Below, one piece after another: positions 9,569-19,441 of a stretch of 64,000 nt of DNA. This stretch comes from Vibrio rhizosphaerae. Lineage in GTDB: Bacteria; Pseudomonadota; Gammaproteobacteria; Enterobacterales; Vibrionaceae. The stretch's first letter is position 1, and the number at the start of each line of letters is the position of its first letter. Both the position numbers and the translations under genes were made by a program. The notes beneath the pieces were generated by a model that was not told where the DNA came from, searched no databases, and saw only the letters and a program-made list of their open reading frames with translations. Location of the stretch: contig NZ_AP024903.1 in assembly GCF_024347095.1 (NCBI RefSeq), positions 1,860,001 through 1,924,000 of the forward strand. The letters are read 5' to 3'.

Positions 9569-10037
9569 AGCGAATTCCCTTTCTCAGACAGTGAATGTGG
9601 TGGCTGAATCCGAGCTTCTGATAGAGTTTGATGGCTGGCTGATTAAAATCCCACACTTCAACAAAAACTTGTTGCACGCCATAGTCATCAAATTCTCGCT
9701 CTATACGCTGTAACAGCTGACTGCCGATCCCCTGTCCGCGATAGGAGGGAAACACATAAAATTCGTCAATACTGCCCATCAATACCGGTTTGCTGACGGA
9801 AGAAACTAAATCGGCAAAATGACCCGAGACAAAACCGATACAGTGATGTTCACTAAGAGCGATAAACACTAATCCTTCCGGGGAATCTAAATAATCAGTA
9901 ATTCGCTTCTCTTGCATCACCGCCTGTGCCGACTTGAAGTGTTGCGGACAAGCCAAGTGATGCTCATTGTGTAACTCATACATCATTAGTTCAAGAACCT
10001 GGAGATCCGACGATTTCGCCAACCGAATATTAGCCAT
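9567..10037 (-). CDS. GNAT-family N-acetyltransferase
   Basis: 156 residues from the ATG at 10037, which has GAGGCAGCT directly upstream; an in-frame TTG at 10052 is a weaker alternative. The acetyl-CoA binding motif A is YRGQGIGSQLLQRIE, preceded by the beta-strand IDEFYVFPS and followed by VEVWDFNQPAIKLYQKLGF, typical of GNAT enzymes. The substrate cannot be told from sequence. It stands alone, convergent with yidA. Confidence 0.85.
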   Translation of the reverse strand: MANIRLAKSSDLQVLELMMYELHNEHHLACPQHFKSAQAVMQEKRITDYLDSPEGLVFIALSEHHCIGFVSGHFADLVSSVSKPVLMGSIDEFYVFPSYRGQGIGSQLLQRIEREFDDYGVQQVFVEVWDFNQPAIKLYQKLGFSHHIHCLRKGIR

Positions 10038-10121
10038 AGCTGCCTCAGACAAGAGATAGGAATATGGCTAGTTTATACCTGACACACTCTCAGGTAAAAA
10101 AATAACATCGAAATCAAGCCA

Positions 10122-10153
10122 CAAAAGGGATATCGTTTGTCCGTCCCCTTTTG
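10122..10153 (-). terminator. Weak terminator-like hairpin after prpE
   Basis: An 8-bp inverted repeat CAAAAGGG / CCCTTTTG with a 16-base spacer lies 47 bp past the prpE stop. On the minus strand the 3' arm ends in TTTTG, so a weak intrinsic terminator of the prp operon is possible. Confidence 0.35.
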
Positions 10154-10199
10154 CAGCAGAATGAATCACTCTATCTTACCGGTGATATTTCACATCGTA

Positions 10200-12089
10200 T
10201 TATGAGTTCTCATCACGTAATAATATCTGTTCAAGCTCAGACAGACTCAGTGGATCGTCAATGGTTGAAGGAACCGTATAGTTTTCCCCGTCAGCAATCT
10301 GCCGAATCACCCGGCGTAGAATCTTACCTGAACGCGTTTTGGGTAGCCGCTCAACCACAACCGCATGGTGAAAGCAGGCAATCGCTCCGATTTTGTCACG
10401 CACCTGTCCGACTAACTCAAGCTCTAACTGATGGGTATCGACCTTCATGCCATTTTTCAGCACCACCAAGCCCAACGGAAGCTGCCCCTTCAACTCATCA
10501 TGTACCCCGACGACTGCACATTCTGCCACCGCCGGATGTGCGCCGACAACTTCCTCCATTTCTCCGGTCGATAACCGGTGACCGGCCACGTTAATCACAT
10601 CATCGATTCGCCCCATGATAAACAGATACCCTTGTTCATCGACATATCCGCCGTCACCGGATACATAGTAACCGGGAAACTGACTGAGATAACCCGACTC
10701 AAACCGATCATGATTACGCCAAATCGTCGGCAGACAACCGGGCGGCAGCGGCCGCTTCAGAGCGACATAGCCTTGTTGACCACACACCTGAAGCTCACCT
10801 TGCTCATCGAGGATCTCGACCACATAACCCGGTGTTGCTTTGGTTGATGACCCCGGTTTGACCGGCATCGTTTCAATTCCTAACGGGTTACCGGCAATGG
10901 CCCAGCCGGTTTCCGTCTGCCACCAGTGATCGATCACCGGTTTATCCGTGTGGGACTGAACCCATTCCAGTGTCGGCGGATCAAGCCGTTCTCCGGCCAT
11001 AAAGATCGCCTGCAATGACCGGAGCGCATCACGCCGGATATATGCTCCGTGCGGGTCTTCTTTTTTAATCGCTCTGAACGCCGTCGGTGCCGAAAAAAGC
11101 ACATCGACATGGTACTGTTCACAAACTCGCCAAAATGCACCCGGATCCGGTGTCCGTACCGGTTTACCTTCATAAAGAATCGTCGTACAACCATGAATCA
11201 ACGGCCCATAGACAATATAGGAGTGACCGACAACCCAGCCAACATCAGAGGCGGCCCAGAACACCCCGTCTTGCGGCATGTTGTAGATCGCAGACATCGA
11301 ATACTTCATCGCGACAGCATGACCACCATTATCCCGCACCACACCTTTGGGTTTGCCCGTCGTTCCCGACGTATAAAGGATATATAACGGGTCGGTGGCC
11401 CGCACCGGCACGCACTCGTGCGGTATCGCGCCCTCAAACAGATGTTGCCAGTCCCGGTCTCTGGCTTGATTCAGCTCAGCCGAATGCGCCGGACGTTGTA
11501 CGACAATAACATGTTCCGGTTTCCAGCGACTGTCCATAATCGCTTTATCAACCAGCGGCTTATAAGGAATAATTTTATTGAACTCGATCCCGCATGAGGC
11601 CGTGATCAGCACTTTCGGCTCGGCATCTTCGATTCTGACCGCCAACTCATTCGGCGCAAAACCACCGAATACGACCGAGTGAATCGCCCCCAGACGAGCA
11701 CAAGCTAACATGGCCATCACCGCTTCTGGAATCATCGGCATGTACAGTACCACCCGATCACCTTTGGTGACGCCTTGAGCAGCCAACATGCCTGCGACAC
11801 GCGCCACATCATCCCGTAACGCCTGATAATTCCACTGCTTTTGAATCCCCGTCGCCGGAGAATCATAAATCAACGCTGTCCGTTCACCCCGCCCTTGCTG
11901 ACAGTGGTAGTCCAGTGCCATCCATGCAGTATTCATCACCCCATCAGAAAACCAGCGCTCGATCTGATGTTCATCGACACTCAGAATGGTTTGTGGTTTC
12001 TGGAACCAATCCAGTTTATCTGCCTGTTCACCCCAGAAGCTCTCTGGATAATCTTTGGCAAATTGATACTCTCGTTCATATGTAAGCAT
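10200..12089 (-). CDS. prpE: Propionyl-CoA synthetase PrpE
   Basis: 629 residues from the ATG at 12089; two further in-frame ATGs at 12092 and 12101 exist, but GGGGGA is best placed for 12089. PrpE activates propionate to propionyl-CoA, feeding the methylcitrate cycle. The acyl-adenylate motif YTSGTTGKPKG is near residues 235-246, the ATP motif YVSGDGGYVDEQGY near 475, and the regulatory/catalytic lysine in LPKTRSGKILRR near 590. It is last in the gntR-prpBCDE operon, 129 bp after prpD, with a curious short tandem repeat in that gap. Confidence 0.95.
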   Translation of the reverse strand: MLTYEREYQFAKDYPESFWGEQADKLDWFQKPQTILSVDEHQIERWFSDGVMNTAWMALDYHCQQGRGERTALIYDSPATGIQKQWNYQALRDDVARVAGMLAAQGVTKGDRVVLYMPMIPEAVMAMLACARLGAIHSVVFGGFAPNELAVRIEDAEPKVLITASCGIEFNKIIPYKPLVDKAIMDSRWKPEHVIVVQRPAHSAELNQARDRDWQHLFEGAIPHECVPVRATDPLYILYTSGTTGKPKGVVRDNGGHAVAMKYSMSAIYNMPQDGVFWAASDVGWVVGHSYIVYGPLIHGCTTILYEGKPVRTPDPGAFWRVCEQYHVDVLFSAPTAFRAIKKEDPHGAYIRRDALRSLQAIFMAGERLDPPTLEWVQSHTDKPVIDHWWQTETGWAIAGNPLGIETMPVKPGSSTKATPGYVVEILDEQGELQVCGQQGYVALKRPLPPGCLPTIWRNHDRFESGYLSQFPGYYVSGDGGYVDEQGYLFIMGRIDDVINVAGHRLSTGEMEEVVGAHPAVAECAVVGVHDELKGQLPLGLVVLKNGMKVDTHQLELELVGQVRDKIGAIACFHHAVVVERLPKTRSGKILRRVIRQIADGENYTVPSTIDDPLSLSELEQILLRDENS

Positions 12090-12161
12090 CATTTCCCCCA
12101 TTGTCAGTGGCCGGTATCAGACCGATACCCGCGACTTTGGGAAGTTAATTTCACATCCGTT

Positions 12162-12230
12162 GTTGATCACCAATGCATTGATCTCGGATTCATTGGTCAC
12201 GAATTAGTTGATCACCCATTAATTGATCAC
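12162..12230. repeat. 15-bp degenerate tandem repeat spanning the prpD stop codon
   Basis: Five units related to TTGATCAC plus spacer start at 12163, 12179, 12193, 12208 and 12223 (period 14-16). On the prpD strand the array continues in the reading frame: GTGATCAATTAA is the true end (Val-Ile-Asn-stop), followed in phase by GTGATCAACTAA (again Val-Ile-Asn-stop) and then diverged copies. The last codons and stop of prpD therefore appear duplicated several times downstream. Confidence 0.75.
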
Positions 12231-13670
12231 AAACAAGGCCATAAATTCATCAACCGGTGTCCGCTCCAGACGCGCCTGATCCAGACAGAGTGTCGTGATC
12301 GCTGCAACACGACTCTGAGGAAAACGGGTCTGTAAATTACGGATGAACTTTTGCTCGAGGATGGGAATCCCGGCTTCTCTGCGCCGGCGATGACCAATCG
12401 GATACGCCACCTCAACTTTTTCGGTACAGGAACCATCACGGAAGAAAACCTGAATGGCATTGGCGATCGAACGTTTATCAGATTCGAGATATTCGCGGCT
12501 ATAACGCGGGTCTTCCTGAATCACCATTTTTTCCCGGAGCTGATCAATGCGCGGATCGCGCTGATGGAAACTGTCTTCATAGTATTCCGCCACTAAATCA
12601 CCATACAGTAATGGTACGGCCGTCATATATTGCAGACAGTGGTCACGGTCGGCCGGGTTTGCCAGTTCACCCACTTTGGAGATGATGCGAATCGCCGACT
12701 CATGGGTTGTCATTTCAATACGATCAATATCGTCGATCCGATCCCGGACATGCGGATGTAATTGTACGGCACATTCCACTGCGGTCTGCGCATGAAATTC
12801 CGCCGGAAAGGATATCTTGAACAACACATTTTCCATCACATAACTGGAGAATGGTTGGGGGATCTCAAATGCTTTACCTTTAAACAGCACATCATAGTAG
12901 CCCCACTGCGGCGCGGAGAGAACGGTCGGGATCCCCATTTCGCCCTTCATGGTGATCATCGCCAGCCGAACCGCTCTGGAAGTCGCATCTCCGGCAGCCC
13001 AGGATTTGCGGGAACCGGCATTCGGTGCATGACGATAGGTTCGCAATGCCCCGCCATCGACCCAGGCCTGAGACAGTGCATCAATAATCTGTTGCCGACT
13101 GCCGCCAAGCATTTTTGTCACCACAGCGACGGAGGCAACACGTACCAAAAGTACGTGGTCTAGCCCGACCCGGTTAAAGCTATTGTTCAAGGCCAGAACA
13201 CCTTGAATCTCATGGGCTTTGATCATCGCGGTTAACACATCTTTCATCACCAGTGGCGGCTTTCCTTGAGAGACGGCGACGCGGCTCAGATAATCGGCGG
13301 TGGCAAGAATGGCTCCCAGATTATCGGAGGGATGGCCCCATTCGGCAGCCAGCCATGTGTCATTGAAATCCAGCCAGCGAATCATGCACCCAATGTTAAA
13401 GGCGGCGGTGACCGGATCCAGTTCATGGGAGGTCCCCGGCACCCGGGCACCATTGACAACGGTCGTTCCCGGCACGGTCGGACCTAAATGCTTGGTACAT
13501 TCAGGAAAACGTAATGCGAGCAAGCCACAGCCCAGCGTATCGATCAGGCAATTGCGTGCGGTCTGATATGCTTCAGGTGACGTGATGGGCTGCTGATCGA
13601 CATAATCGGCAATTTGTACCAAGAGTTCATCGGGTTGTTGCCGTTGATTAAAATCTACATTCTGACTCAT
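12219..13670 (-). CDS. prpD: 2-methylcitrate dehydratase PrpD
   Basis: 483 residues, the length of E. coli PrpD. MmgE/PrpD-family enzyme dehydrating 2-methylcitrate to 2-methyl-cis-aconitate. Recognised by N-terminal [20 protein letters not shown], the substrate-site region [20 protein letters not shown] near residues 95-115, and [20 protein letters not shown] near 215. ATG has AAGGACAGACTC upstream. Here the step uses PrpD rather than the AcnD/PrpF pair found in many relatives; no acnD or prpF lies in the cluster. Its 3' end is embedded in a tandem repeat. Confidence 0.95.
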   Translation of the reverse strand: MSQNVDFNQRQQPDELLVQIADYVDQQPITSPEAYQTARNCLIDTLGCGLLALRFPECTKHLGPTVPGTTVVNGARVPGTSHELDPVTAAFNIGCMIRWLDFNDTWLAAEWGHPSDNLGAILATADYLSRVAVSQGKPPLVMKDVLTAMIKAHEIQGVLALNNSFNRVGLDHVLLVRVASVAVVTKMLGGSRQQIIDALSQAWVDGGALRTYRHAPNAGSRKSWAAGDATSRAVRLAMITMKGEMGIPTVLSAPQWGYYDVLFKGKAFEIPQPFSSYVMENVLFKISFPAEFHAQTAVECAVQLHPHVRDRIDDIDRIEMTTHESAIRIISKVGELANPADRDHCLQYMTAVPLLYGDLVAEYYEDSFHQRDPRIDQLREKMVIQEDPRYSREYLESDKRSIANAIQVFFRDGSCTEKVEVAYPIGHRRRREAGIPILEQKFIRNLQTRFPQSRVAAITTLCLDQARLERTPVDEFMALFVIN

Positions 13671-13684
13671 GAGTCTGTCCTTGG

Positions 13685-14812
13685 TTAACGCTGTTCAATC
13701 GGAATCCAATGCTGATGTTCCGGGCCTTGATAATCGGCACTCGGACGAATAATCCGGTTATTGTCCCGCTGTTCGAAAACATGAGCGGCCCAACCGGTCA
13801 AACGACTGATGACAAAAATCGGCGTAAACAGTGGCGTCGGAATTCCCATAAAGTGATAAGCGGAAGCATGATAAAAGTCGGCATTGCAAAACAGTCCTTT
13901 CTCCCGTTTCATCACAGCTTCTACCCGCTCTGAAACGGCATACAGGTGGCGATCTCCGACTTGTTGAGAAAGACGTTGCGCCCACTGTTTAATCAATGCA
14001 TTACGGGGGTCACATTCCCGATAAACGGCATGCCCGAACCCCATGATTTTTTCTTTCCGGGCCAGTTTTTCCAATAAACCGGCTTCTGCCTGTTCAGGAG
14101 TCTGCCACTGTGAAATCATCGCCATTGCCGCTTCATTGGCACCGCCATGCAACGGACCGCGAAGCGTGCCAATCGCTCCCGTAATACAGGAGTGGAGATC
14201 CGATAGCGTCGAAGCACACACCCGGGCATTGAATGTAGAGGCATTGAATTCATGCTCAGCATATAAAATCAGGGAACAATGCATCGCTTGACGAGATAGC
14301 TCATCGGGTTCGCGGTCCGACAGCATCTTCAGAAAGTAGCCCCCGATCGATGCTTCACACCGATCTTCCGTATTGATTCGCACCCCATCGTGACTAAAAC
14401 GATACCAGTAGCAGATGATCGCCGGGAAGCAGGCTAATAGTCGTTCAGTGGCGGATAATTGTTGTGAAAAGTCAGTCTCAGGCTCAAGATTACCCAGTAC
14501 CGAGCAGCCGGTGCGCATCACATCCATCGGATGAGTTTCGGCGGGTAAACGCTCTAAAACGTCTTTGAGTACCTGCGGCAATCCGCGTAACTGCATCAGG
14601 TGGGTGGTGTAGGCATCCAACTCTTGTTGGTTTGGCAGCTTACCTTTCAGTAGCAGGTACGCCACTTCTTCAAACTGCGCATGATTGGCAAGATCTGTAA
14701 TATCGTAACCCCGGTAGGTTAACCCGGTTCCGGTTTTACCGACAGTACATAAAGCAGTCGTGCCAGCACTCTGCCCCCGCAACCCTGCGCCTCCCAATTG
14801 CTTGTTTGGCAT
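13685..14812 (-). CDS. prpC: 2-methylcitrate synthase PrpC
   Basis: 375 residues from the ATG at 14812, chosen over an upstream in-frame start because AAGGAG lies exactly six bases before it and the family begins near this point. PrpC condenses propionyl-CoA with oxaloacetate. Citrate-synthase signatures: [10 protein letters not shown] near residue 190, GGANEAAM near 220 and [16 protein letters not shown] near 255 (catalytic His and Asp region). It lies between prpB (107 bp upstream) and prpD (14 bp downstream) in the operon. Confidence 0.95.
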   Translation of the reverse strand: MPNKQLGGAGLRGQSAGTTALCTVGKTGTGLTYRGYDITDLANHAQFEEVAYLLLKGKLPNQQELDAYTTHLMQLRGLPQVLKDVLERLPAETHPMDVMRTGCSVLGNLEPETDFSQQLSATERLLACFPAIICYWYRFSHDGVRINTEDRCEASIGGYFLKMLSDREPDELSRQAMHCSLILYAEHEFNASTFNARVCASTLSDLHSCITGAIGTLRGPLHGGANEAAMAMISQWQTPEQAEAGLLEKLARKEKIMGFGHAVYRECDPRNALIKQWAQRLSQQVGDRHLYAVSERVEAVMKREKGLFCNADFYHASAYHFMGIPTPLFTPIFVISRLTGWAAHVFEQRDNNRIIRPSADYQGPEHQHWIPIEQR

Positions 14813-14919
14813 GTTGAGCTCCTTATGTTCCCTGCCGCTGCTCTCTGACGGATAATTATTGTCCCCGCACGGGGCCATGATTCAGTCGGCCGGGTTAATT
14901 TCACGTGATGGATATAAAT

Positions 14920-15816
14920 TTACGGATGCCGGTCAGAAAACAGCTGATCCAGCTTGTCCTCATAAGTGTGATAATTCAGATAGTCATACAGCGCCTGTCT
15001 GGTCTGCATCTGCGGCAGTAAGGCCTGCTGATTGCCGGTTGTGAGCAGATGTTGATACACCATTTCTGCCGCTTGATTCATGGCCCGGAATGCACTCAAC
15101 GGATAAAGCACCATACTCACTTTTGCCCCGGCTAATACGTCGCAGTCATACAGTGGTGTCTGGCCAAATTCGGTGATATTCGCCAAAATCGGAATCGGTC
15201 TGCCTGCGGCATCTTCCAGTGCCGTCGCGAACTGTTCATATTGCCCCAGTTCGACCATCGCTTCGGGGAAAATCATATCGGCACCGGCTTCAACACAAGC
15301 GATCGCCCGTTCAATCGCCTTTTCCATCCCCTCAACGGCTAAAGCATCGGTTCGCGCCATGATGACAAAATCATCATCGGTACGCGCATCCACTGCGGCC
15401 TTAATTCTGTCGGCCATCTCATCACAGCTGACTATCGCTTTATTGGGGCGATGCCCGCATCGTTTTTGCAGCACTTGGTCTTCAATATGAACTGCCGCGG
15501 CCCCTGCTTTTTCCATCGCCCGGATGGTTCTGGCAATGCTGAACGCGCCGCCGAATCCGGTATCGATATCCACCAGCAGCGGTAAATCACTTGCATTGGT
15601 AATCCGTTCAACATCGACCAACACATCATTGAGTGTCGTGATCCCGAGATCGGGCACTCCGTAAGATGCATTGGCAACACCGCCACCGGAAAGATAAATC
15701 GCCTGATGTCCGATTTGTTGCGCCATCATGGCACAATACGGATTAATCGTACCGACGATTTTCAACGGCTGGTTGTCCCTGACGGCGGCTCTGAATTTGT
15801 TACCCGGACTCTTCAT
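14920..15816 (-). CDS. prpB: 2-methylisocitrate lyase PrpB
   Basis: 298 residues. Cleaves 2-methylisocitrate to pyruvate and succinate. Isocitrate-lyase superfamily features: [14 protein letters not shown] near residue 45, Mg-binding DIDTGFGG near 84, and the catalytic KRCGH motif near 118-122. Its ATG overlaps the stop codon of the gntR gene (ATGA, 15813-15816), so regulator and enzymes share one transcript. Confidence 0.96.
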   Translation of the reverse strand: MKSPGNKFRAAVRDNQPLKIVGTINPYCAMMAQQIGHQAIYLSGGGVANASYGVPDLGITTLNDVLVDVERITNASDLPLLVDIDTGFGGAFSIARTIRAMEKAGAAAVHIEDQVLQKRCGHRPNKAIVSCDEMADRIKAAVDARTDDDFVIMARTDALAVEGMEKAIERAIACVEAGADMIFPEAMVELGQYEQFATALEDAAGRPIPILANITEFGQTPLYDCDVLAGAKVSMVLYPLSAFRAMNQAAEMVYQHLLTTGNQQALLPQMQTRQALYDYLNYHTYEDKLDQLFSDRHP

Positions 15817-16511
15817 GATGGTTCTCCCTGTTCGGACAGCATATGGACTTCAATCAGTTTCCGACTGCCCGCGATATGACGCCGCATCAACATTTCCGCC
15901 AACTCCTCATCCCCTTCCCGGATTGCCTTCAGGATAAACTGGTGCTCCCCGAGCGCTTCTTCGGGCTGACTGTGAGCACGGGGCGATTGATAACGAAACA
16001 TGCGTAATAGATGGTACAACTCATCACACAATAGTCGGATAAGCTGTTGATTACGGCTGGCTTTGATAATGCAATAATGGAAATCGAAGTCGCCATGCTG
16101 ATGAAAATAGGATGCACCTTCGATGTGACTGAGATGTTGCGCATGTTTTTCTAACAGTGCTTCTAAATTGATCAACTCCGCCGGAGTCATATATCGGGCA
16201 GCAAGTCGGGCGGCCATGCCTTCGAGGGCTTCCCGCACCGCATACAGCTCAATCAATTTTTCATAAGACAGTGCAATCACTCTCGCCCCGACATGCGGGA
16301 TCCGTTCGATCAGGCCAAGCCCTTCCAGTCGCATTAATGCTTCCCGCAATGGGCCACGGCTCACCTGAAACTGGCGGGCAAGGCTGGGTTCGGAGATTTT
16401 ACTGCCGGGGGCAATCTCACCCTGAACAATCGCTTCAATCAAATAATCCGTCAGATGTTCTGATTTGGTATTGTCTTTCTCTGGCTGAATTAAATCGGTC
16501 GCTTGATCCAC
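15813..16511 (-). CDS. GntR/FCD-family regulator of the methylcitrate operon
   Basis: About 232 residues if translation begins at the GTG at 16511, which has GAG six bases upstream; an open extension reaches a TTG at 16589 but would run into the promoter palindrome. N-terminal winged helix ([20 protein letters not shown] near residues 45-65) followed by an all-helical FCD ligand domain with the metal or ligand histidines in [13 protein letters not shown]. As the first gene of the prp transcript, it is expected to sense a methylcitrate-cycle intermediate and autoregulate through the paired palindromes upstream. I recall such a regulator being called PrpQ in Shewanella; the name is not certain here. 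NtrC-type PrpR is absent. Confidence 0.88.
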   Translation of the reverse strand: MDQATDLIQPEKDNTKSEHLTDYLIEAIVQGEIAPGSKISEPSLARQFQVSRGPLREALMRLEGLGLIERIPHVGARVIALSYEKLIELYAVREALEGMAARLAARYMTPAELINLEALLEKHAQHLSHIEGASYFHQHGDFDFHYCIIKASRNQQLIRLLCDELYHLLRMFRYQSPRAHSQPEEALGEHQFILKAIREGDEELAEMLMRRHIAGSRKLIEVHMLSEQGEPS

Positions 16512-16589
16512 TGTTATCTCGCTTTTGATGAGGTCTTTTAACTGAACATGCCTAAAAAATAGCCGAATCACGGACCTGAGCGCAAGCAA

Positions 16590-16601
16590 ATTGTTGACAA
16601 T
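16590..16601. promoter_or_regulatory. Operator-like palindrome, proximal (prp operon)
   Basis: ATTGTTGACAAT, arms ATTGT/ACAAT around a 2-base centre, the layout expected for FCD-type GntR operators. The same 12-mer in reverse complement recurs at 16705-16716. Both lie only upstream of the gntR-prpBCDE transcript. Confidence 0.65.
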
Positions 16602-16617
16602 TTAGACTAATGTCTAA
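16602..16617. promoter_or_regulatory. Second perfect inverted repeat abutting the proximal operator
   Basis: TTAGAC-TAAT-GTCTAA, a perfect 6-bp palindrome with a 4-base centre, begins right where the GntR-type palindrome ends. Its sequence differs from that operator, so it may be bound by a different regulator or overlap the promoter. Function unknown. Confidence 0.45.
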
Positions 16618-16704
16618 CCATTATTATTTGATACAAAAATAACGAGATGCATAAATTAAATAAAAACAATAAGATAATTTTAAGCAAACACACACCCGCT
16701 AAAA

Positions 16705-16716
16705 ATTGTCAACAAT
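16705..16716. promoter_or_regulatory. Operator-like palindrome, distal (prp operon)
   Basis: ATTGTCAACAAT, the exact reverse complement of the proximal site, centre-to-centre distance 115 bp. Two sites at this spacing would allow looping or dual control of the prp promoter. Confidence 0.6.
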
Positions 16717-17009
16717 ATAACCGAATTCATCGACTTTATATGCATATCGACATCACGGACAGGTCAGGTACCGATCAAGTCAATCGTTACTGGTGTGAAT
16801 GGATATGAGTGGATATGAATGATGCGAAAAAATGAAACTGAGAGCTGTGCAATACAAAATTTGACTGACCGCAAGAGATGGTCTTGATTGCTCTGTTATG
16901 GTCAATACCCAACAGAGCAAAGGAGGGATAAAAAATCGCTGAAAATAAACAACGCTGAACCATGATATGTTCCTGCATGCTCAACAATCCAGCGATCACT
17001 CAATGGGGG

Positions 17010-17582
17010 TCAGGCGGCGGGTTTAGCTTTCCAGTCAGGATTAATCAATGAGGTCAGGTAGTGATCTTCCCACTGACCATTAATCAACAGAAAATCTTTC
17101 ATCTCTCCTTCATACTGAAACCCGAGCCGCTTCAGCACAGCTTCACTGCGTTGATTTCGCGGCATGTATGTTGCGCAGATCCGGTGCATGTGCTGCGCTT
17201 CAAACATAAACCGACAAGCCATGGTTAATGCCCGGGTCATAATCCCTTTGCCCTGTGCACTTTCAGCCAATGAATAACCGACATAGCAGCTATGAACCGG
17301 AAACCGTGAAATTTGGCTAAATGAGATCGTTCCGACCATTTCATCGGTAGACATATCGAAAATCAGCAGATAAAACCCAAGCGCCATCGTTTCTAATTCC
17401 CGGAGTTTAATCAGACGCTGTGCCCAGCCTTGCTCAAGAAAGAATTCCTCGTCCCGCTTCGGCTCCCACGGTGTCAGGTAGCGACGGTTCACATTGAAAT
17501 ACCGGGCAATCGTTCTGGCATCATCAATACGGGCCGAACGAAGCACGATATCACCATCGACATCATAGACTTGTTTATACAT
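17010..17582 (-). CDS. rimJ: Ribosomal-protein-alanine acetyltransferase RimJ-like
   Basis: 190 residues. GNAT enzyme of the RimJ/RimL type, expected to acetylate the N-terminus of a ribosomal protein (S5 in E. coli). Typical features are VLRSARIDDARTIARYF at the N-terminus, IGTISFSQ-like strand VGTISFSQISRFP, the acetyl-CoA loop SLAESAQGKGIMTRAL, and the closing RSEAVLKRLGFQYEGEMKDF. It lies 77 bp after tyrR on the same strand and may be co-transcribed with it. Substrate assignment is by family. Confidence 0.85.
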   Translation of the reverse strand: MYKQVYDVDGDIVLRSARIDDARTIARYFNVNRRYLTPWEPKRDEEFFLEQGWAQRLIKLRELETMALGFYLLIFDMSTDEMVGTISFSQISRFPVHSCYVGYSLAESAQGKGIMTRALTMACRFMFEAQHMHRICATYMPRNQRSEAVLKRLGFQYEGEMKDFLLINGQWEDHYLTSLINPDWKAKPAA

Positions 17583-17659
17583 AAATTATTTCGCGTCCTT
17601 GTTGCTTGTCGCTCCGGGAGAGTCCGCCTCAATCCAAGGCAATTGCTATCCCGAAGCGA

Positions 17660-19207
17660 TTAATGTTTCCGAATATCGTAATCCCGCAATTTATTGGCAA
17701 TTGAGGTATGAGAGACATTCAATCGTTTTGCCAGCTTGCGACTTGAAGGGAATGACTGATAGAGCCGCTCTAACACTTTGGCTTCATAGTCTTTCATGAT
17801 GTCATCCAGAGAACCATCGAGGTTCACCAGTCCGATTCCGCCATTGACGGCTTCCACACCGGGCAGATGGAAATAGTCGATTTTTAACTCGTCATCCGGC
17901 ATTTCAGTCAAGGCTCTTAGCACCATATTATCCAACTGGCGCATGTTACCGGGCCACTGATAGTGGGACAGCTGTTCAATGAGTGATTCATCGTAGTGAG
18001 GTTTGGCCATTCCCATATGGCGGACATGCTTGGCAATAAAGAGTTCCAGCAATGGCTGCACATCACTGGGCCGGTCACGCAGTGGCGGAATCGACAAGGT
18101 CAGCACATTCAAGCGATAAAACAGGTCTTCACGGAACTTATCCGATTCGGCCAAAGTCGCCAGATTATGTCGCGTTGAAGCGATCACCCGGACATCAACG
18201 TGAATTTCATGTTCTTCGCCGACCCGGCGGAATGTCCCATCCTGAAGAAAACGTAAAAGCTTAATCTGAAGATGTGCGCTCATTTCACCGATTTCATCAA
18301 GAAACACGGTGCCACCATTCGCCTGCTCAAAAATGCCCTTGTGCCCTTCACGATGATTGAAAGACCCCGGGGCATGACCGAATAATTCAGTTTCGGCGAC
18401 ATCATCCGGCATCGACGCACAGCTCACCACCAGAAATGGTCTCGATGAACGTTCCGAACGATTATGACAAGCTTTCGCCAGCATTTCTTTGCCGGTACCG
18501 GTCTCGCCTTCAATCAGCAAAGGTTGGTCCAGCATTGCCAGTTTTTTTGCCTGATTGATCAGATGCTTATGTCGGTTGGAAATTCCGACGAAATGTTCAA
18601 ATCCCAGCTCACTGTGAATCGGTAATTGTGGATATTGTATCTCATGATGGAGCTGTCTCGCCCGTAGGATCACCATAGCGCTGGCCAGAATGGACTCCTT
18701 CGACTCACTCTGAATGTAAACAGGCATGATTTCTAATACATAGTCCAGACCATTCAGCACAATGTCCTCGCGCTGACGGGATTTACTCCCCTCAAGCCAA
18801 CGGGCAAAATTAAAGGCATGAACCAAGGTTGAAATGGCATGACCGATGACTTCGTTTTGCGACTTATTCAGCAATGATAAAGCGGCATGGTTGGCCGTAT
18901 CGACAAAGCCTTTTAAATCAATAGCCAACACGGCATCCGGTAGGTTATTCAGCAGTGAAACCAATTCCGTGTTATGTCGTTCCATTGGCATAAACTGAAT
19001 TTTCCGGACATCTTTCACGCCTGAAATCATCCGAATTTGAGCCATCAGTTCACTAAACGTCGCGAAATCAATATCCGGGCAATTCAGATAAATAATGCCG
19101 GAAATATCAATTTCAATCCCTCTTAAATCGATATTTCTGGAGACCAGAATATCCAGCAACTCTCGGGTCAAGCCGAGCCGGTCTTCACAAAAGACTTCTA
19201 GACGCAC
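17660..19207 (-). CDS. tyrR: Transcriptional regulator TyrR
   Basis: 515 residues from the GTG at 19207 (E. coli TyrR has 513 and begins with the same RLEVFCEDRLGLTREL). N-terminal ACT domain, PAS domain near 80-180, AAA+ domain near 205-430 with Walker A GETGTGKE near 230 and VFLDEIGE, and a C-terminal Fis-type HTH (KLAKRLNVSHTSIANKL). The sigma-54 contact loop GAFTGA is replaced by HAPGSF, as expected for TyrR, which works with sigma-70. It represses or activates aromatic amino acid genes. A TyrR-box-like sequence lies just upstream of the start, fitting autorepression. Confidence 0.95.
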   Translation of the reverse strand: MRLEVFCEDRLGLTRELLDILVSRNIDLRGIEIDISGIIYLNCPDIDFATFSELMAQIRMISGVKDVRKIQFMPMERHNTELVSLLNNLPDAVLAIDLKGFVDTANHAALSLLNKSQNEVIGHAISTLVHAFNFARWLEGSKSRQREDIVLNGLDYVLEIMPVYIQSESKESILASAMVILRARQLHHEIQYPQLPIHSELGFEHFVGISNRHKHLINQAKKLAMLDQPLLIEGETGTGKEMLAKACHNRSERSSRPFLVVSCASMPDDVAETELFGHAPGSFNHREGHKGIFEQANGGTVFLDEIGEMSAHLQIKLLRFLQDGTFRRVGEEHEIHVDVRVIASTRHNLATLAESDKFREDLFYRLNVLTLSIPPLRDRPSDVQPLLELFIAKHVRHMGMAKPHYDESLIEQLSHYQWPGNMRQLDNMVLRALTEMPDDELKIDYFHLPGVEAVNGGIGLVNLDGSLDDIMKDYEAKVLERLYQSFPSSRKLAKRLNVSHTSIANKLRDYDIRKH

Positions 19208-19224
19208 AAAAAGCAACCCAAATG

Positions 19225-19242
19225 TGTAAGGAAAAGTTGACA
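19225..19242 (-). promoter_or_regulatory. TyrR-box-like operator at the tyrR promoter
   Basis: TGTAAG-N6-TTGACA matches the TyrR box TGTAAA-N6-TTTACA with two mismatches and lies 18-35 bp before the tyrR GTG. E. coli tyrR is autoregulated through such a box, so autorepression is a fair inference. Confidence 0.5.
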
Positions 19243-19382
19243 GTAGTTTCTATCAACACTGAATCTCCGTCAAGTGACAAACATGCCCCGATAAAGATCG
19301 ATGCATAAATATCACAATTTCAAGGGAGGCTTCCTGATTACATCGCTTGTCGATCAACCGAATGCAAGGTATGACCAATCAT

Positions 19383-19416
19383 AAAATGACCATCCGGGCA
19401 CGACCGGGATGGTCAT
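19383..19416 (-). terminator. Terminator of the ycjX-ycjF operon
   Basis: Stem ATGACCATCC / GGATGGTCAT (with an inner GC-rich bulged part) read on the minus strand is followed by TTTTAT, 25 bp past the ycjF stop. It separates ycjXF from tyrR. Confidence 0.7.
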
Positions 19417-19441
19417 CAATCGATCGGATCGTATGATTTGA

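Larger units (their letters stand above)
16512..17009. other. Intergenic region upstream of the prp operon
   Basis: About 500 bp between the prp regulator (minus strand) and the 3' end of rimJ (minus strand). It holds the two GntR-type palindromes and the TTAGAC inverted repeat. The part from 16780 to 17009 contains a small GGATATGA duplication and an open frame (16787-16999) without ribosome site or recognisable content, which I regard as non-coding. Confidence 0.6.

Noticed and set aside
10151..11509. Plus-strand open frames opposite prpE
   Set aside because: They are shadows of the strong prpE frame, with Arg/Pro/His-rich translations and no start signals.
16787..16999. 70-codon minus-strand open frame upstream of the prp region
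   Set aside because: No ribosome site, no recognisable domain, and translation gives a Phe/His/Ser-rich sequence of no coherent character.
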